DNA of 64,000 bases from NCBI GenBank assembly GCA_013407085.1, contig JACCGJ010000192.1, positions 1-64,000 on the forward strand, written 5' to 3'. The notes under the pieces were generated by a model, which was not told the origin of the DNA, searched no databases, and saw only the letters and a program-made list of their open reading frames with translations. The position numbers were made by a program, and so were the translations under genes. Positions 33,624 to 45,354 of the stretch are shown piece after piece. The DNA comes from Atriophallophorus winterbourni. Lineage: Eukaryota > Platyhelminthes > Trematoda > Plagiorchiida > Microphallidae. Position 1 is the stretch's first letter. Each line of letters begins with the position of its first letter.

Positions 33624-35700
33624 TGATTCAAGATTTATGGTGAAAAAGCAAATAGTTTTACAATACCATAGGACGTATGTATAAAAATAAGCAAATCGTA
33701 CGTTAATTATGCTTCTATATACTTCAAAGAAGGAGCGAAAGTAATTTTATTTGTTACATGGAGAGAAAATATTTCGATCGAAAATGTGTTTGAATATTTG
33801 TTTTTTAGGTGTGTATGCAAGAAGAAACTATTAAGGGGTTTCAGTAAACTGGGGCCAAAAAATTATTTTGGTTCACGAACACTGCGCACGAGTGTATACA
33901 CAATTAATACTGGTTTTGGTATGTAACGATGATGTATGGATGGTGTTTATTGGTCCGACCACCTGAGACCCGGACCTTTGTTGTTATTTGAACTGTCTTC
34001 TGAGTTTTTTTCAATATCCATGCACGGTTTTGCTTCAACTTGTGTTTCTGAAGCTACCTTCAATGTGCTTATTCTGACGTCACTGGGAACATGTTTTATG
34101 TGTATTCACCAAGTTTGTCTGACGGAGTCTGTCATATTATTTGCTAGGAAAATGAATTTCGAAGGGGTATCCTGAAGATACTCGCAACAAAACCCTCCTG
34201 CGGTGCTATCGTTTTTGCGATGTGAAACCACTGTTTGTAATCGTATTGTTGTTGTTTAAGAACCTTCATCATATTGACAGCCACTGAAACGCATGAAATG
34301 ATTAGACTGAGCTCATTGCTCTTCCCACAAACAGTGAGACGTCCCTTTCTTTCCCACCAGGGTATATAGGCGTAGATTCGAGTATTGCAATCGGGAAACT
34401 CACGTGGCAAGTAATAGTTCAAAAGAACAGTTTCCATATCCTTCTTACTGTTTAGAGTTATTTTTAGTAGACGTTGTTCACCTAAATGTGGGGAGCTTGG
34501 GTAGCGAACCAATTGTGTTGGGTTCCGAACCCATCGTCGTACAGTAATTGGTCCATTGTTCTAGGTCGTGTCTCAGTCTATTCGAAAACGTGTCTGGCTG
34601 GATTCCTGCAAGTTAGTACAGCTTACACTTGAATGTTTCGCCAACATTTGCGCTGTGACCTTCTTATTTAAATCCTATGGTTTCAGTTTAACGTTCTAAT
34701 GAGCGGATGGCTTGGTCTTCGTTACCATTTTAATGTCTGAGGAGTTTAGGTCAAACATAATATTTACAGTTGGTTTTATAAAGGTGGAGTCTTGATGTGG
34801 AAATCGCTCTGCAAAGCACTGCGATGATTTATAACAGTTGTGCGTTCGCGTGGAATGATCTGCGGAGATGTATATTTTGTCTGGTCGGCATGACACACTA
34901 TATTTTTTGATTCTTTGGTTGTTGTACCGGTAAACCAGGAGTTCTAAGTTTTAACTAGTTTCAAATGATGCATTTAATGTTTGTATTCTGAGCTATAAGC
35001 TCAACGTGCGATCATCCAGGTTACATGCTGAACACTTGTTGAAGTAGGCAAACCCTAGTTTGGTTCACTTCGACAATATTTACAAACGTAGCATACGCCA
35101 GGAATGTTTTCGTCATTTATGATCGATATCGCATCTGCGGTCAATGATTTGTCACATTTTGAGTGACACGTTTTTGGGCAGCTGCGACACGTGACAGACG
35201 ACACATGGATCGCGAACTGTAGATTGTTTTATTTTAACTATTTTAACCAAAAATACAACCGAAGTAGTAAGAAATTCGGCCGGAGTTCATTGATGTGGTA
35301 TTATGTAGGGTTAACGTGAACAGGCGAGGTCTAAGTATATTTTGTCACCAGATTTATCCACTAGTTGTCAGTCTCCATTTGAGAATTTCGGTACGAATTT
35401 GACTGCACTTTCTGTATTCCTCCATGTAATTTCCGGCAGTGGTAATAACCGGCGGGTAAATCTGACAACAGAAACAGAGAAGCGACATCAATGAACGAAT
35501 GTAGAGCACAAAATCCATTATTGCTGCACACAAAAAACGACAAGTCGTAGAAAGGTAATTCTTGTATGAGTAGATCTGTCGTAGCCGAAATATTCAAAAA
35601 TTACACTAATCGGATAAAAAGTTTGAAAGTTATATCCAAATGCACCAGAGCTCAAAATAATCCAATTGCACGTAAGGTCACTATTTCAGCACATAGCTTG
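33624..35700 (-). mobile_element. internally deleted CR1-B copy nested in LINE-A
   Basis: The left end (rc) is a CR1-type tail, ..ccataaatcttgaatc. The minus-strand frame ending at 34,144 reads HLGEQRLLKITLNSKKDMET and RIYAYIPWWERKGR, matching ORF1 of the 41-46 kb element (RLLRITVHSERDLEN, RIFADVPWWERAR). Further on, 35,080-35,230 corresponds to the Cys/His finger region and 35,230-35,690 to the 5' UTR of that element (shared gttatatccaaa..ccaat.gcacgt). Most of ORF2 is missing. LINE-A reading is broken by it and resumes cleanly beyond. Confidence 0.8.
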
Positions 35701-36490
35701 CTGTGTTAAGCATTGGGAGTACTGTTTAGGGCTTACTTTAAATGGGAGGACCAATGTGCATCTCCTGCTCAATGTGCGAGCAAAGCAATTTTTCAGCTGA
35801 AATCAGTGCTATCAAGCAGATGACCTTATGTAATTCGGTCACTTGACGGGTAATTATTTAGGCCTCATCTAGAATATTGTGTTCAGGCGTGATGTCCTCA
35901 CTACAAGAAGGACATCATTCGAAGAGAAAGCCTGCAGCGTCTCGCAAATAACATGATAAAAGGTTAGCTAGGGAAAACTTACACTGCACTCCTAAAGTCT
36001 CAATCATTCAAGACTTAATAAAACCTTTAAGATCTTGAAGAGTTAAAGTCGTGTTCTAACTAACGATTTTTTGTCTTAAGTCCCGAGCTGTTCAACCGCG
36101 TTCATTCACTTAAACCTGCTAAGAAGCGATGTCGGCTAGACTCCAGGAAACTCTTTTCCAGCCTCAGGGTGGAAAATATTTGGAGCTGTCTTCCAGAAGA
36201 ACTTATATCCGCAATTGGGGTAAGTTATTTCCTAGACGCTTCCTAGACGCTATCCAGCTGACCTATCAACGAGCTGGTGAAGAGAAACTGGTGTTATATC
36301 GAGATGCCCAATAGATACAATCTGCATAATATCTTGGCGTTGGGATCGTCGGATTTTAAACGGACAATTTAAAAAAATTGTTTTAGCAGAGTTTCGTGCT
36401 TCTCTTCAACTTTTCATCGAAGGAAATATTGGACGCTCGGTTGCCTCGTTAGACACTTTCTGTACTGTGCAAAATGAACTGAAATGAACT
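35701..36490 (+). pseudogene. LINE-A C-terminus and 3' end
   Basis: Continues the interrupted RT as YFKWEDQCASPAQCASKAIF and LKSVLSSRDLM, through a CVQA-like region and the KTYTALLKS block to the ENIWSCLPEELISAIG-like end. The 3' UTR has the gaaattttggacgctcg-like block and ends in gtgcaaaatgaactgaaatgaact-type TGAAC repeats, shared with the other LINE-A tails. Confidence 0.8.
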
Positions 36491-36905
36491 TGTTAACAAT
36501 ATATATCTAGAGTAAACGTAGCTTTCCGGTTTATACACATATATGCAGACTATCAATGTGATATTTTTCTATAGAAAGCAATCAAAACACTTTCGATTGC
36601 TAAAATACAACATAAGATAGAGCGTTGCATCTGCATCATGTTGTATTCCGAATATAAAATAAGTAATGTTGAATCTTCTTACTGCAAGACAAGTGACTGA
36701 ATTTGCACGGTGATTGCAAATTCTGGTTCTCGTTTTTTGACATCTATATCTACTTAATTTCCTAACTCATGCAAATGGTTGGAGGTTACGAATAATAAAT
36801 AGTTCTGATTCTAAGTTAAAGAATAATATAGGTAGTCAATCTCATTCAGGCAACGATTTGTAATTAACTACAGTCATATGAGACTTATATAATCACAAAC
36901 ATTCC
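36491..36905. other. spacer between two convergent LINE-A tails
   Basis: No gene or repeat recognised. A plus-oriented LINE-A tail ends to the left and a minus-oriented tail begins to the right. Confidence 0.5.
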
Positions 36906-38395
36906 CGCAAAATCTGTTCAGTTCAGTTGCAGTTCAAATGCACAAGACAGTAAGTGGCTAACGATCCAATCGAGCGTCCAGAATTTCTTTCGGTGGAAAG
37001 CTGAAGAGAAGCAACCACCACTGTCAAAGATTTTTTCTTATTGTGATTTGGATATCCTCGACGATCGCGATGCCAAGGGATCATCCGGATTGTATTTTGA
37101 AAGCACCTCAATATGAATAAAAATAAAAATAAATTTCTCTTCACCAGTACGGTGAGAGTTCAGCTGAAGAACAGTTGTATTTAAAAAAACAGAACTCCAG
37201 CATTTACTTAGTTACCAGACAACGCTAAAAATGGTGAACTACCTAATCTTGCATAGAAATTAAGGGGAGAATTCAAGTAAAAGCTTACCCCAGATGTGGT
37301 CTTGAAACTCTCGACAGAACTGCAGGATATAAGTTCTTTCGGAATCCAGTTCCAGACATTTATCAAGGTTAGGATGAAAAAGTTTTTCCGGGAGTCTAGT
37401 CTACATCGCTCCTTAGCAGGTTTCAGTGAATGTCCGCGGGTGCCCAGCTCGGGTCCTATGGCAAAGACCTCGTTCATGATAACGCCACTTAAATCCTTCA
37501 AGATGTTCAAGGTTTCAATTCAGTCACTACTTAAACGACAGCGCGTAAATGAGAAAAGATATTGGGACTTCAGGCGTGCAGCATAAGGTTTCCCTCGCTG
37601 ACCCTCAATCATGCGAGTCGCGAGACGCTGTACGCTTTCTTGTAGTAAGGGCACCACCTTGGACACAATATTCTAGATGCGGCCAAACTAATGCCTATTA
37701 AAGGGGCAGAATACATAGGGTCTCCTGCTGGATAACACGGATCTCAGCCGAAAGAGCAATTTGTGAGCACGTTAAGCTGGAACGGCGCATTGGTCCTCCC
37801 ATTTGAAGTCAGTCCTAACTAGTACTCCCAAACCATTAACACGCTGTGTGGCGTTAACAATGAGAGAATTGCCCGACACCTGGACTGAGATTTCGTCAAC
37901 CTGTGGCAAGAGTTGGCTCTCATGAAGGTTCAGTGGTAGGTCCCACTGGTATGACCAGTTTATGACCAGTTCTAGGTCGCGCATCAAGGTATCGTCATCC
38001 GTTGATCCGATGAATCTCACATCATCCGCGAAAATGAAGCATGGACAATTCAATGCAGATGACAAGTCATCAATGAAAATCAGAAATAGAAGAGGACCGA
38101 GTACCGACCCTTGGGGTACACCATGATCACGTCGGTTTGATTCGACAGCGTAGATCATACCCTAACTCGGAATGTCCTACCTGTAAGGAAGGCCGTCATC
38201 CAAGCAAGTAGACTACCCCGTATGCTTTTTGCTGCTAACTTAATATCTAGAAGGCGGTGATTTACGGAATCGAAAGTCTTACTGAAGTCTAGGTAGAGTG
38301 CTTCGACAGGCTTCCCTTCACCCATCCGTATAGTTGAAGTATTGACGAAAATAAGAGGGCTAGTCAGGCAGGATCTACACTCAAGAACTTTTATT
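36906..38395 (-). pseudogene. LINE-A, RT domain to 3' end
   Basis: The minus strand gives GKPVEALYLDFSKTFDSVNH (motif A kept), LTGRTFRVRV, HGVPQGSVLGPLLFLIFIDD, PCFIFADDVRFIGSTDDDTL, VINWSYQWDLPLNLHESQLL and TDFKWEDQCAVPA. After a decayed stretch comes LTLINVWNWIPKELISCSSV. The palm contains intact YLDFSK and FADD boxes. This is the best-preserved LINE-A RT in the window, though stops and frameshifts remain. The rc tail starts with ctgttcagttcagttgcag (TGAAC repeats). It is truncated upstream of motif A. Confidence 0.85.
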
Positions 38396-38769
38396 CCATC
38401 GTGTATACTTTATATGAAACAATTTGCCATCACTATTTTTAGCCCAGTGTGAAATGATTTACAAAAAAGTTATTATATTTCAACAATAATAATATTGTAT
38501 TAGAATTTATCATCAATAATAATATTGTATCAGCCTTTTTCGTTTAAAACACCAGCGCTCTAATTGCGCACGCATTTAATAAAGCATTTTTTCAAAAATA
38601 CTTTTTGACAAACCATTACCCACTCCACTTCGAAGTAAAATCTTCTGAGATGACTGCTGTGCTATACGAGAAACGGTGAGCATTATTGAAGTTCAACCGC
38701 TTGTTAAAAGATTAAAACACAGGACTTTAGAAAGTATCTAGAAATTAGATCCAACCGACTGAAAGAGGA
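38396..38769. other. AT-rich, short direct repeat, no gene
   Basis: Contains two copies of caataataatattgtat about 35 bp apart near 38,490-38,535. Nothing else is recognised. Confidence 0.5.
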
Positions 38770-39740
38770 TAGGCAAATGACTATCGGACTCAAATTCGCT
38801 TCAGTATCCAAAAAGCTGCGGGTACTGGAAATTTTCACGGTATGTATAATATGATCAAGGAAGCCATTGCTTCAAACAAACTTAAAAGGACTCACATTAA
38901 GTCTGTATCTGATAACCAGCAGATAAAACCTCAGCAGATGGAATGATGGGTAGAGCACTTCACCTCTCTCTACTCTAGAAGTGTGTCCCAAAATAGATAC
39001 GAGACACGACGTTCATTACAATATTGAAAATTAGGGTGACAGAGGCAATTGTAACATTTACAGAAAAATCTCCCTTCTCAATGTTGTAGGCAAATTATTT
39101 GGTAATGTGTTACAGATCCGGTTACAGGTTTTAGCTGATAGACTTTACCCCGAATTTCAATGTGGCTTTCAAAGGGGAAGATCATCGGTTGACATGATTT
39201 TCTCCCTGAGACAACATCAAGAAAAGTGTCGGGAACAGCGTATGCCAATATAAGCTGTCTTTATTGATTCAATGAAATCATTTGAATACGTCCGCAGGGA
39301 TGGTCTTTTTAAACTGCTTGATCTTATAGGCTGCCCCTGAAAACTGCACAAACACGTTATTCCGTTCCATTATGGCATGAAGGTTTCAGACTAAGTCAAC
39401 AGTTTTAGTTCAGAAACCTTTAAAATTTGCAGAAGTACCAAACATGTGTTAGTTTGTTACACGCTGTTCGGCTTTTTCTTTGCTCTACTTCTGAAGCGCG
39501 GTTTTATGACGAGAACAGAAGGCATTTACCTACTGACGGCGAATGATGGCAAATCTTGCAACCGGTTGAATCACAAACCAACGCAGAAGTGTTCAAATCA
39601 TAACCTTTTTTGGCCGACGATGGCAGCCAATTTTTCGCATTCCCTAAGAAACCCTCCAGTGGCTTATGGAATGTTTTTCGTCGTATTCGAAGACCTTGGT
39701 CAAATGATCATCATGAGCATGACCAAAGTACTTGGTATCA

Positions 39741-39899
39741 GTATCAGTATCACACAAGGGCGATAGTCGACCAAGTCAAAACGAGTGCCCAAATTCTTTC
39801 GTCGGTGTGCTTTAAAACACTAGACACTAACAATTGATTCGTAAGTAACACACGCGTGTGTAACTGTGAATTGAAGATGGGAGATCGGAGATGGTGAAG
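39741..39899. mobile_element. about 160-bp element with AGTATC tract, inserted in LINE-C
   Basis: LINE-C coding sequence reads ..caaagtacttgg just before and gattgtatcgcccc just after. In the 62.8-kb copy these join almost directly as ccttggtcaatggattgtatcgcc. The insert starts tatcagtatcagtatcac, has gggcgatagtcgacc near that end and gtaagtaacacacgcgtgtg later, and recurs at 46,314-46,465. No frame of interest is inside. It could be a SINE or the 3' end of an unseen LINE whose tail is (GATACT)n on the other strand. Confidence 0.75.
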
Positions 39900-39966
39900 T
39901 GATTGTATCGCCCCCAATCAGCAATGTTGGAAACTGTCAGTTTGAACCGGTACACATCATTCAAAA

Positions 39967-40166
39967 TTTTTCAGCATCATTCATAACGAGGTGCTTCCTA
40001 ATACATCCCGATAATCCCTTAGCGTTGCGATCGTCCGAGGTCATCCAAATCACAATAAGAAAAATTGTTTTGGCAGTGGTGGTTGATTCTCTGTAGCTTT
40101 CCTTCGAAACAAAATTCTGGACGCTCGATTGGATCGTTAGCCACTTACTGTCCTGTGCAACTGAAC
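39967..40166 (+). mobile_element. LINE-A 3' tail inserted in LINE-C
   Basis: Contains cacaataagaaaaattgttt, the ggacgctcgattggatcgtt block and the gtgcaactgaactgaactga tail that marks LINE-A 3' ends. LINE-C reading stops at ..cacatcattca and resumes at tatcgtggttcaatcgttgc. It is a strongly 5'-truncated copy of about 200 bp. Confidence 0.8.
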
Positions 40167-40919
40167 TGAACTGATATCGTGGTTCAATCGTTGCGGATAA
40201 CCTCTCGCTAGAAACCGAGATTGATAAGCGGAATCGCAGAGAAGCTGTCATTTTGTCCCGATGGAACTCTCGTATTTAGGGTAACCGCAAGGTTACTACA
40301 AAGAGAAAGATGATGGTATACAGCACGTCCGTACAACTGTACGGCAGTGAAACCTAGACCACCCACTCAATGCATCAAGGGAATCTGAATGATATCCTTC
40401 TACGAAAAATCTGTCGTATCTGGAACATATCGTGGATGGACAAAGTGACTAATTCTGAAGTGATTTCAAAATCTGTCCACGCTACTACAATTCTACAGAA
40501 TGGAAAATGTTCTTACTCCGAAAGATCTGGCCTATGGTTAGTTGAAACAAGTAAGTCGACCACTTGGCAGACCGCACTTGCGTTTCAAAGACGTTTGCAA
40601 AAGTTTTATGAAAGCTCTTGACATTGACCCCGCGAGTTGGAAAGAACTTGCTGTTGACCGTTCACATTGGAGGCATTCTCACAACACTCTTACGAACTGT
40701 TTCTCAACGTTGCAAGCGCTGCGGGAAATATTGTTCCCCCGGAATCGGACTATTTAGTCATTCGAAAAGTTGTAGAACATGAAAATTCATGCGATTATGA
40801 TTTACATTCATGGTCATCATCGACCACAGGAGGCCAACAGCAGTTCAAATTAAACAAACAATTCAAAATAGATCAACTATACAGATACAAAAAATTTTAT
40901 GTACAAAATGTGAAGATAA

Positions 40920-41244
40920 AATAAAAAGTGATTCACAAAGTAGTCGTGCGGCCTCGCTTGGAATACTGCGTTCAAACCTGGGCACCGCACTTAAAAAAAG
41001 ATATAGCATGCATCAAAATTGTCCAGCGCCTTGCAACTCGGATAGTTGAGGGTCAGGCAGGAAAAACCTATGAGGCAAGACTCAAGGACCTCGGTTTGTT
41101 CTCACTAAACAGACGGCGGCTGCAAGGTGACCTAATAGATATGTTGTTACGGGTGATAATATTACTGAAATCCTTAAACTTGTCCCTAAATACGCTACAA
41201 GGGGTAATTCTATGAAACTTCTTCAGAGTAGGCCCAGGTTAATT
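40920..41244 (+). pseudogene. LINE-A fragment, cut by CR1-B
   Basis: Plus frame KVVVRPRLEYCVQTWAPHLK, CIKIVQRLATRIVEGQAGKT, ARLKDLGLFSLNRRRLQGDL is the C-terminal core of LINE-A. The reading continues as GNSMKLLQSRPRLIQ and stops at the CR1-B junction. It resumes at about 46,061 beyond the insertion. Confidence 0.85.
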
Positions 41245-41566
41245 CAAGGTAATTCAAGGTTTATAATGGACTTAAAAACAACAAGCTTAACAACAACCAT
41301 AGGATGGTAAAAATTGAAATTTATGTGTATAAACAATATAAGAACATAGATTAAACAGTATATAAGTGTTCTGGAAACGAATAATGCAATAAAAAATCGT
41401 CTAATTTCGTTTTAAAGTCATGCAAGCTAGTGGCGTGAACAACGATTGAAGGTGAACTGTTCCAAGTAAAACAGACACGGACAGAGTAAAAATACCTTCT
41501 ACAGTTCAAGCGGGAATGGAGTACGACCAGCACATATTCTTGGGTCCGATAATTCCTCGTATCCCT

Positions 41567-43036
41567 TCACGTGAATAAATCCTGTAAGGGATGTTTCGGG
41601 GTATGGAATGTTTTGTAAGGTAAGATAAGGTCTCCTCTGATTCGTCGATAGGGAAAAATGAACGGATTCAGTTGAGCTATCCATTCTTCATATTGTTTGT
41701 TTCGGATGCTGAGAACTAGTTTTGTTGAGCGGTGATAGATTCGCTGCATAAGTTCAACATCCCAATTGAGCCACGGAGACCATGACTGCACACCGTATTC
41801 CATGACTGGTCTGAAGTATGTATTCATGATCCTTGGGAATATCTTGGGCAAAAATTTCCGAAATACACGTTTGAGTAGATTTAGAAAATATGTTGCTTTT
41901 TTAAAGGCACTGTTAGTTTGAAGTGATGTTCTTAAACTGGAGCATATCCAGACACCCAAATTTTTTTCGTCACTGCAATTTTCAAGGACATGAAAACCTA
42001 TGTGATATGTGAACTCTACTCGATTACCCACATTCATGATCCCGCATTTGTTGAAGTTAAACGGCAGTTTGTTCTTCAACGACCAGCTGTGAAGCGTATC
42101 AATTTCCTTTTGTAATAGCAAACAGTCTTCTGGACTACGAATGCTGCACCAAATCTTTATGTCCTCCGCAAATAACGAAATGTAACATCGAACAATTTCC
42201 GGTATTTTATTGACATAAACCAGAAAGAGGATCGTACTAAGGACTGAACCTTGAGGACTTCCGCTAGTTGCTGCGATTGGTTTAGATAATGCCCCATCAA
42301 CATGTACCTGGTTAGTGTGATTTGTTAGATAGCCATTTAGCCAATTTAGCAATTTTACAGTGATACCAAGCCTTACAAGCTTCTGCAGTAGTAAGGAATG
42401 GTCAACACGAAAGAACGCTTTCGAAATATCTAAGTAGCACGCGTGTATTGCTTGTCCTTCATCTACCGATTGTGTCTAATCATCTAGCGTTACCAGTGAA
42501 TTAGACAAACAGGAATAATTTCGTCTGAATCCATGCTGGTTCCTCGAAAGCAACTGATTATTCTCGATTATTAGATCGTCAACAATCAGTCGCTCAAGTA
42601 ATTTTGAAATCACTGGTAACAGAGTAACGGGTCGGTAATTGGAAACATCGGAGCGATTTCCACCTTTGTAAATTGGAGAAATTATTCCGCGTTTCCAATC
42701 TGTAGGAATCACTCCGTATGCCAGTATTTGCTGGAACAAGTAAGTGAATGGTTTGTACAGCCAACTCGCAAATTGCTTCAATATTTTCGGGGTTATCCCT
42801 TGGGCCCCAGGAGACTTTCCGGTTTCAAGATTAAATAAACCTTGGAGGACGCGTTTCCCAGTGACATTTGTTTCACTTAAAGCAACCGTGTTTGAAAGTG
42901 TTGGGTTTGGGCTGTTTATTACATGTTCTATCGGGTTCAATACCGATGAATAAAACGTGGCTAAAGCATCAGCAGTTTCTGCTGCAGTTGTTGTTGGTCC
43001 AGCTGATGTGTTCACGGACGCTACTCCAGGTTTCAC
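41567..43036 (-). pseudogene. CR1-B ORF2, reverse transcriptase portion
   Basis: A single frame is broken by one TAG at about 42,476. It covers the RT from ETGKSPGAQGITPKILKQFA, WKRGIISPIYKGGNRSDVSN, YRPVTLLPVISKLLERL and NQHGFRRNYSCLSN, through YLDISKAFFRVDHS (motif A; Phe replaces the Asp of the usual AFD) and SPQGSVLSTILFLVYVN. It then runs through LFAEDIKIW (FADD box reads FAED), KKATYFLNLLKRVF and VMEYGVQSWSPWLN to FPYRRIRGDLILPYKTF at the C-terminus. Reverse transcription would be its role. Altered motif A and FAED together with the stop mean it cannot work as is. The final block (SRLNCRRYFYSVRVCFTWNS) lies in another frame at 41,351-41,533. Confidence 0.9.
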
Positions 43037-43042
43037 CTTAGC

Positions 43043-44206
43043 TTAATCGTTAACCATAAGATACAGTATTTTGGGGTTTCGCTCCATCATGCTTGATATC
43101 ACTTCTTGGAAGCACAAATTATCATGGATGACAAATTTGTTTACTTTGTTCCGCAGTAAACGGAATGTTTCCCAGGTCTCAGATGATGGGTTTTGCCGAT
43201 GTATCGCCAACCAATGTTTCGTACCGTTAACCACTTACGAGTTCGGCTTCTTAATTTAAATTCAAATTTTTTTCTTGAGTTCCTGAGGACAAATTCGGAG
43301 CTCACTTCGATTGAACTTTTTAGATTAGATATTAGCCATGTTCAAAACTCATGTACGTTGCTGGTTTTCGGTTGGCAGTTAAACGTGTTTATCAAAGCAT
43401 CACTGAACGCCATAGTGTTGACCCGCCTAACTGTTTTACGGGCATCATTTGTTTTTACAGCTTCAAACATATAGTCAAACTGGATGACGACGTGAACACT
43501 TAGTCCCAGTGGACTTTCGTAAGCAACGTTATCAATGTCATGTTCATTGCTTGTCGAAACGAGATCTAAAAGTGAGGGTAAATCGTTTTCACCGTATCAG
43601 GTATTACATGTAATGTGGTTATAAAGAGGAATATCGTCAAACAACTCACTGAATGCGCGCTCGAGGGAGTGTTCTGGGTAAATGGTACTGCTCTGCAGAT
43701 TCGGTGAATTGAAGTCACCCAGAATCAAATATCCACAAGTGGATCCGGAAGTAACCATGCGAATTTTATCCGGTAGGGACAGATTGTAAGTTTCCTGTGC
43801 AGACGGTGGGCGATATACTACTACCAAAACACAGTCTTCACCGTTAGCTAGTCGGATTGAGCACCAGAGTGTATCCAGTAACACTATTTGTTTGCTGAGT
43901 CTGCAGCCACGTTTCCGTTACGGCGATGATGTCTGGTGAACATCTCAGAAAAACTGCACGCAGTTCACCGATTTTGTTTCCGAGACATTGTGTGTTGGTG
44001 TAGATGCATTTCATAGTTGTTTTTCTCAACAAGGATGGGGTGTGGGGAAGAAGGCTAGCGGAGTGCAGAATATATGTTAGGCCGACTCCTCCAGAGTCGG
44101 CAACTGAAGGTTTTTTGCATGCAGGGATGCTTGATCGTTTTGGGGTTGTACTGTTGGAATACAGTGATCTATCGTATCGGCTGAAATTTTTCTGACACGT
44201 CAACAA
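43043..44206 (-). pseudogene. CR1-B ORF2, endonuclease and linker remnants
   Basis: From the 5' side: MKCIYTNTQCLGNKIGELRA and DIIAVTETWLQTQ are the N-terminal APE endonuclease blocks. After a jump, DTLWCSIRLANGEDCVLVVV, YRPPSA and YLILGDFNSPNLQ follow. The stretch that normally lies between them (GGV.I.. block) is missing. That deletion and the frame breaks inactivate the domain. The linker before the RT is in the frame at 43,043-43,234 (HWLAIHRQNPSSETWETF). The domain would nick target DNA for target-primed reverse transcription. Confidence 0.8.
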
Positions 44207-44283
44207 CTGATTGACTTGGTAGTGTTTCTATTGAACTTAGTGGTGCATCTATCTTTCCAATATGGTGTTTCGATGCACCTAGT

Positions 44284-45354
44284 CTAATTTCTAGGGATTA
44301 TTCTGCGGCCATTTTCCCAACGAGTTTTGACCGTGTTTAACATATCATTACGCAAGAACGTTATTTTAAAGGGCTTAGGACCGATGCCCTTATAATTCGT
44401 AGATTTGGGGATGCGGAATGTGTCCGTCACAGCTACATCATGCAAACCAAGTATATCACTGAGGAATCTCCATTGTAACTGATCGTGTTTGCGCTGCACC
44501 GCTTTATCAGTTGCTTCATCAGCTTCTGGAACTCCCAAAAGGATCATACTTCGATCATCCCTCTGTTTCGTTTGGTTTTGTTGCTGGTCCTTTCGGGCCC
44601 TTTCCCACCAGGGCACATCAGCAAATATCCTTGCAGTGGTCTCTAAACGCTTCTTACGCAGGAGAAAAGCGGATAGTAAGATGTTTTCAAGATCCCTTTC
44701 AGAGTGAACCGTGATTCTAAGCAATCTTGGCTGGTCCAGATTTGAAGAAGTAGGTTTACGACTTAGTCGTATCAATGATAGTGGTTCAACTGGCTCCAAG
44801 TCCATGTTGTTGCACAACCTTTTCCATTCTTCTTTATCGTGCTTTAGCCTTGTCCCTAGTAAGGTGGCACTCGTTTCCTTTACGTTGGTGCAAATCACGC
44901 TTAGTCCATGGACTGAATGTACACCGTGTGTTTGGCGCTTTCGCTGGTTGCTGGACGTTTCAACTACCTTAGATCGAATACCTATAGTGTCCACTTTGGG
45001 AGTGTTTTGCACGATGACTTTTGGTTTTGAACCTGAAGGTTTTCGCTGATCCTCCGGGTGAGCAGGTGGCTTTGGCTTCGTATCTTTTTGCGAACCAGGG
45101 ATGTTTTGGGCAGACAGGCCTTTAACAGTCGCATTTGTAAAGGTGGCCTTTTGATGAAAAGGACGCTCCTCAAGACACTCCGGCACATTTGCAACAGCTG
45201 AACATTCGTGTTGAAAGATCGAAGATTTAGCGTTTATCTGACTGGTATTACCGTCAGTGGTTTCCGATTTATTGAAAAATATACTGGCAAACTGAGAATT
45301 TTGAGTCTCTACCGATGTCTTCATCGTTTGTATGATAAGCTCTAAGCTCAGCAT
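44284..45354 (-). CDS. CR1-B ORF1-like protein, 356 aa
   Basis: This is the longest repeat-derived open frame in the window. The N-terminal half is polar and low in complexity (SGSKPKVIVQNTPKVDTIGI and similar). The C-terminal half is ordered: CTNVKETSATLLGTRLKHDK, LSLIRLSRKPTSS, RLLRITVHSERDLENILLSA, RIFADVPWWERARKDQ, DTFRIPKS and PFKITFLRNDML. The last part resembles the RNA-binding half of ORF1 proteins in CR1-type elements. Just upstream, 45,390-45,610 encodes in a different frame CVVC..CQNC..HKCHAKC..CYVCKSC, a PHD-like zinc finger that probably belonged to the same protein before a frameshift. It likely binds element RNA. A partial second copy is at 34.1-34.5 kb. Confidence 0.75.
   Translation of the reverse strand: MLSLELIIQTMKTSVETQNSQFASIFFNKSETTDGNTSQINAKSSIFQHECSAVANVPECLEERPFHQKATFTNATVKGLSAQNIPGSQKDTKPKPPAHPEDQRKPSGSKPKVIVQNTPKVDTIGIRSKVVETSSNQRKRQTHGVHSVHGLSVICTNVKETSATLLGTRLKHDKEEWKRLCNNMDLEPVEPLSLIRLSRKPTSSNLDQPRLLRITVHSERDLENILLSAFLLRKKRLETTARIFADVPWWERARKDQQQNQTKQRDDRSMILLGVPEADEATDKAVQRKHDQLQWRFLSDILGLHDVAVTDTFRIPKSTNYKGIGPKPFKITFLRNDMLNTVKTRWENGRRIIPRN

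Larger units (their letters stand above)
38770..40842 (+). pseudogene. LINE-C with two nested insertions
   Basis: Order of blocks: ISLLNVVGKLFGNVLQIRLQ, YPEFQCGFQRGRSSVDMIFS, QEKCREQRMPI, AVFIDSMKSFEYVRRDGLFK (motif A, AFD changed), FFALLLKRGFMTRTEGIYLL, FLADDGSQF (FADD box equivalent), MTKVLG, then GNCQFEPVHII, TIADNLSLETEIDKR, RKICRIWNISWMDKVTN and VDRSHWRHSHN at the C-terminus. The 3' UTR ends ggaggccaacagcag and matches 57.9-58.0 and 62.0 kb. Two insertions (39,741-39,899 and 39,967-40,166) split it. Frameshifts are numerous. Confidence 0.85.

Noticed and set aside
44489..45049. Plus-strand ORFs opposite CR1-B ORF1
   Set aside because: Antisense shadows of the 356-codon ORF1 frame.
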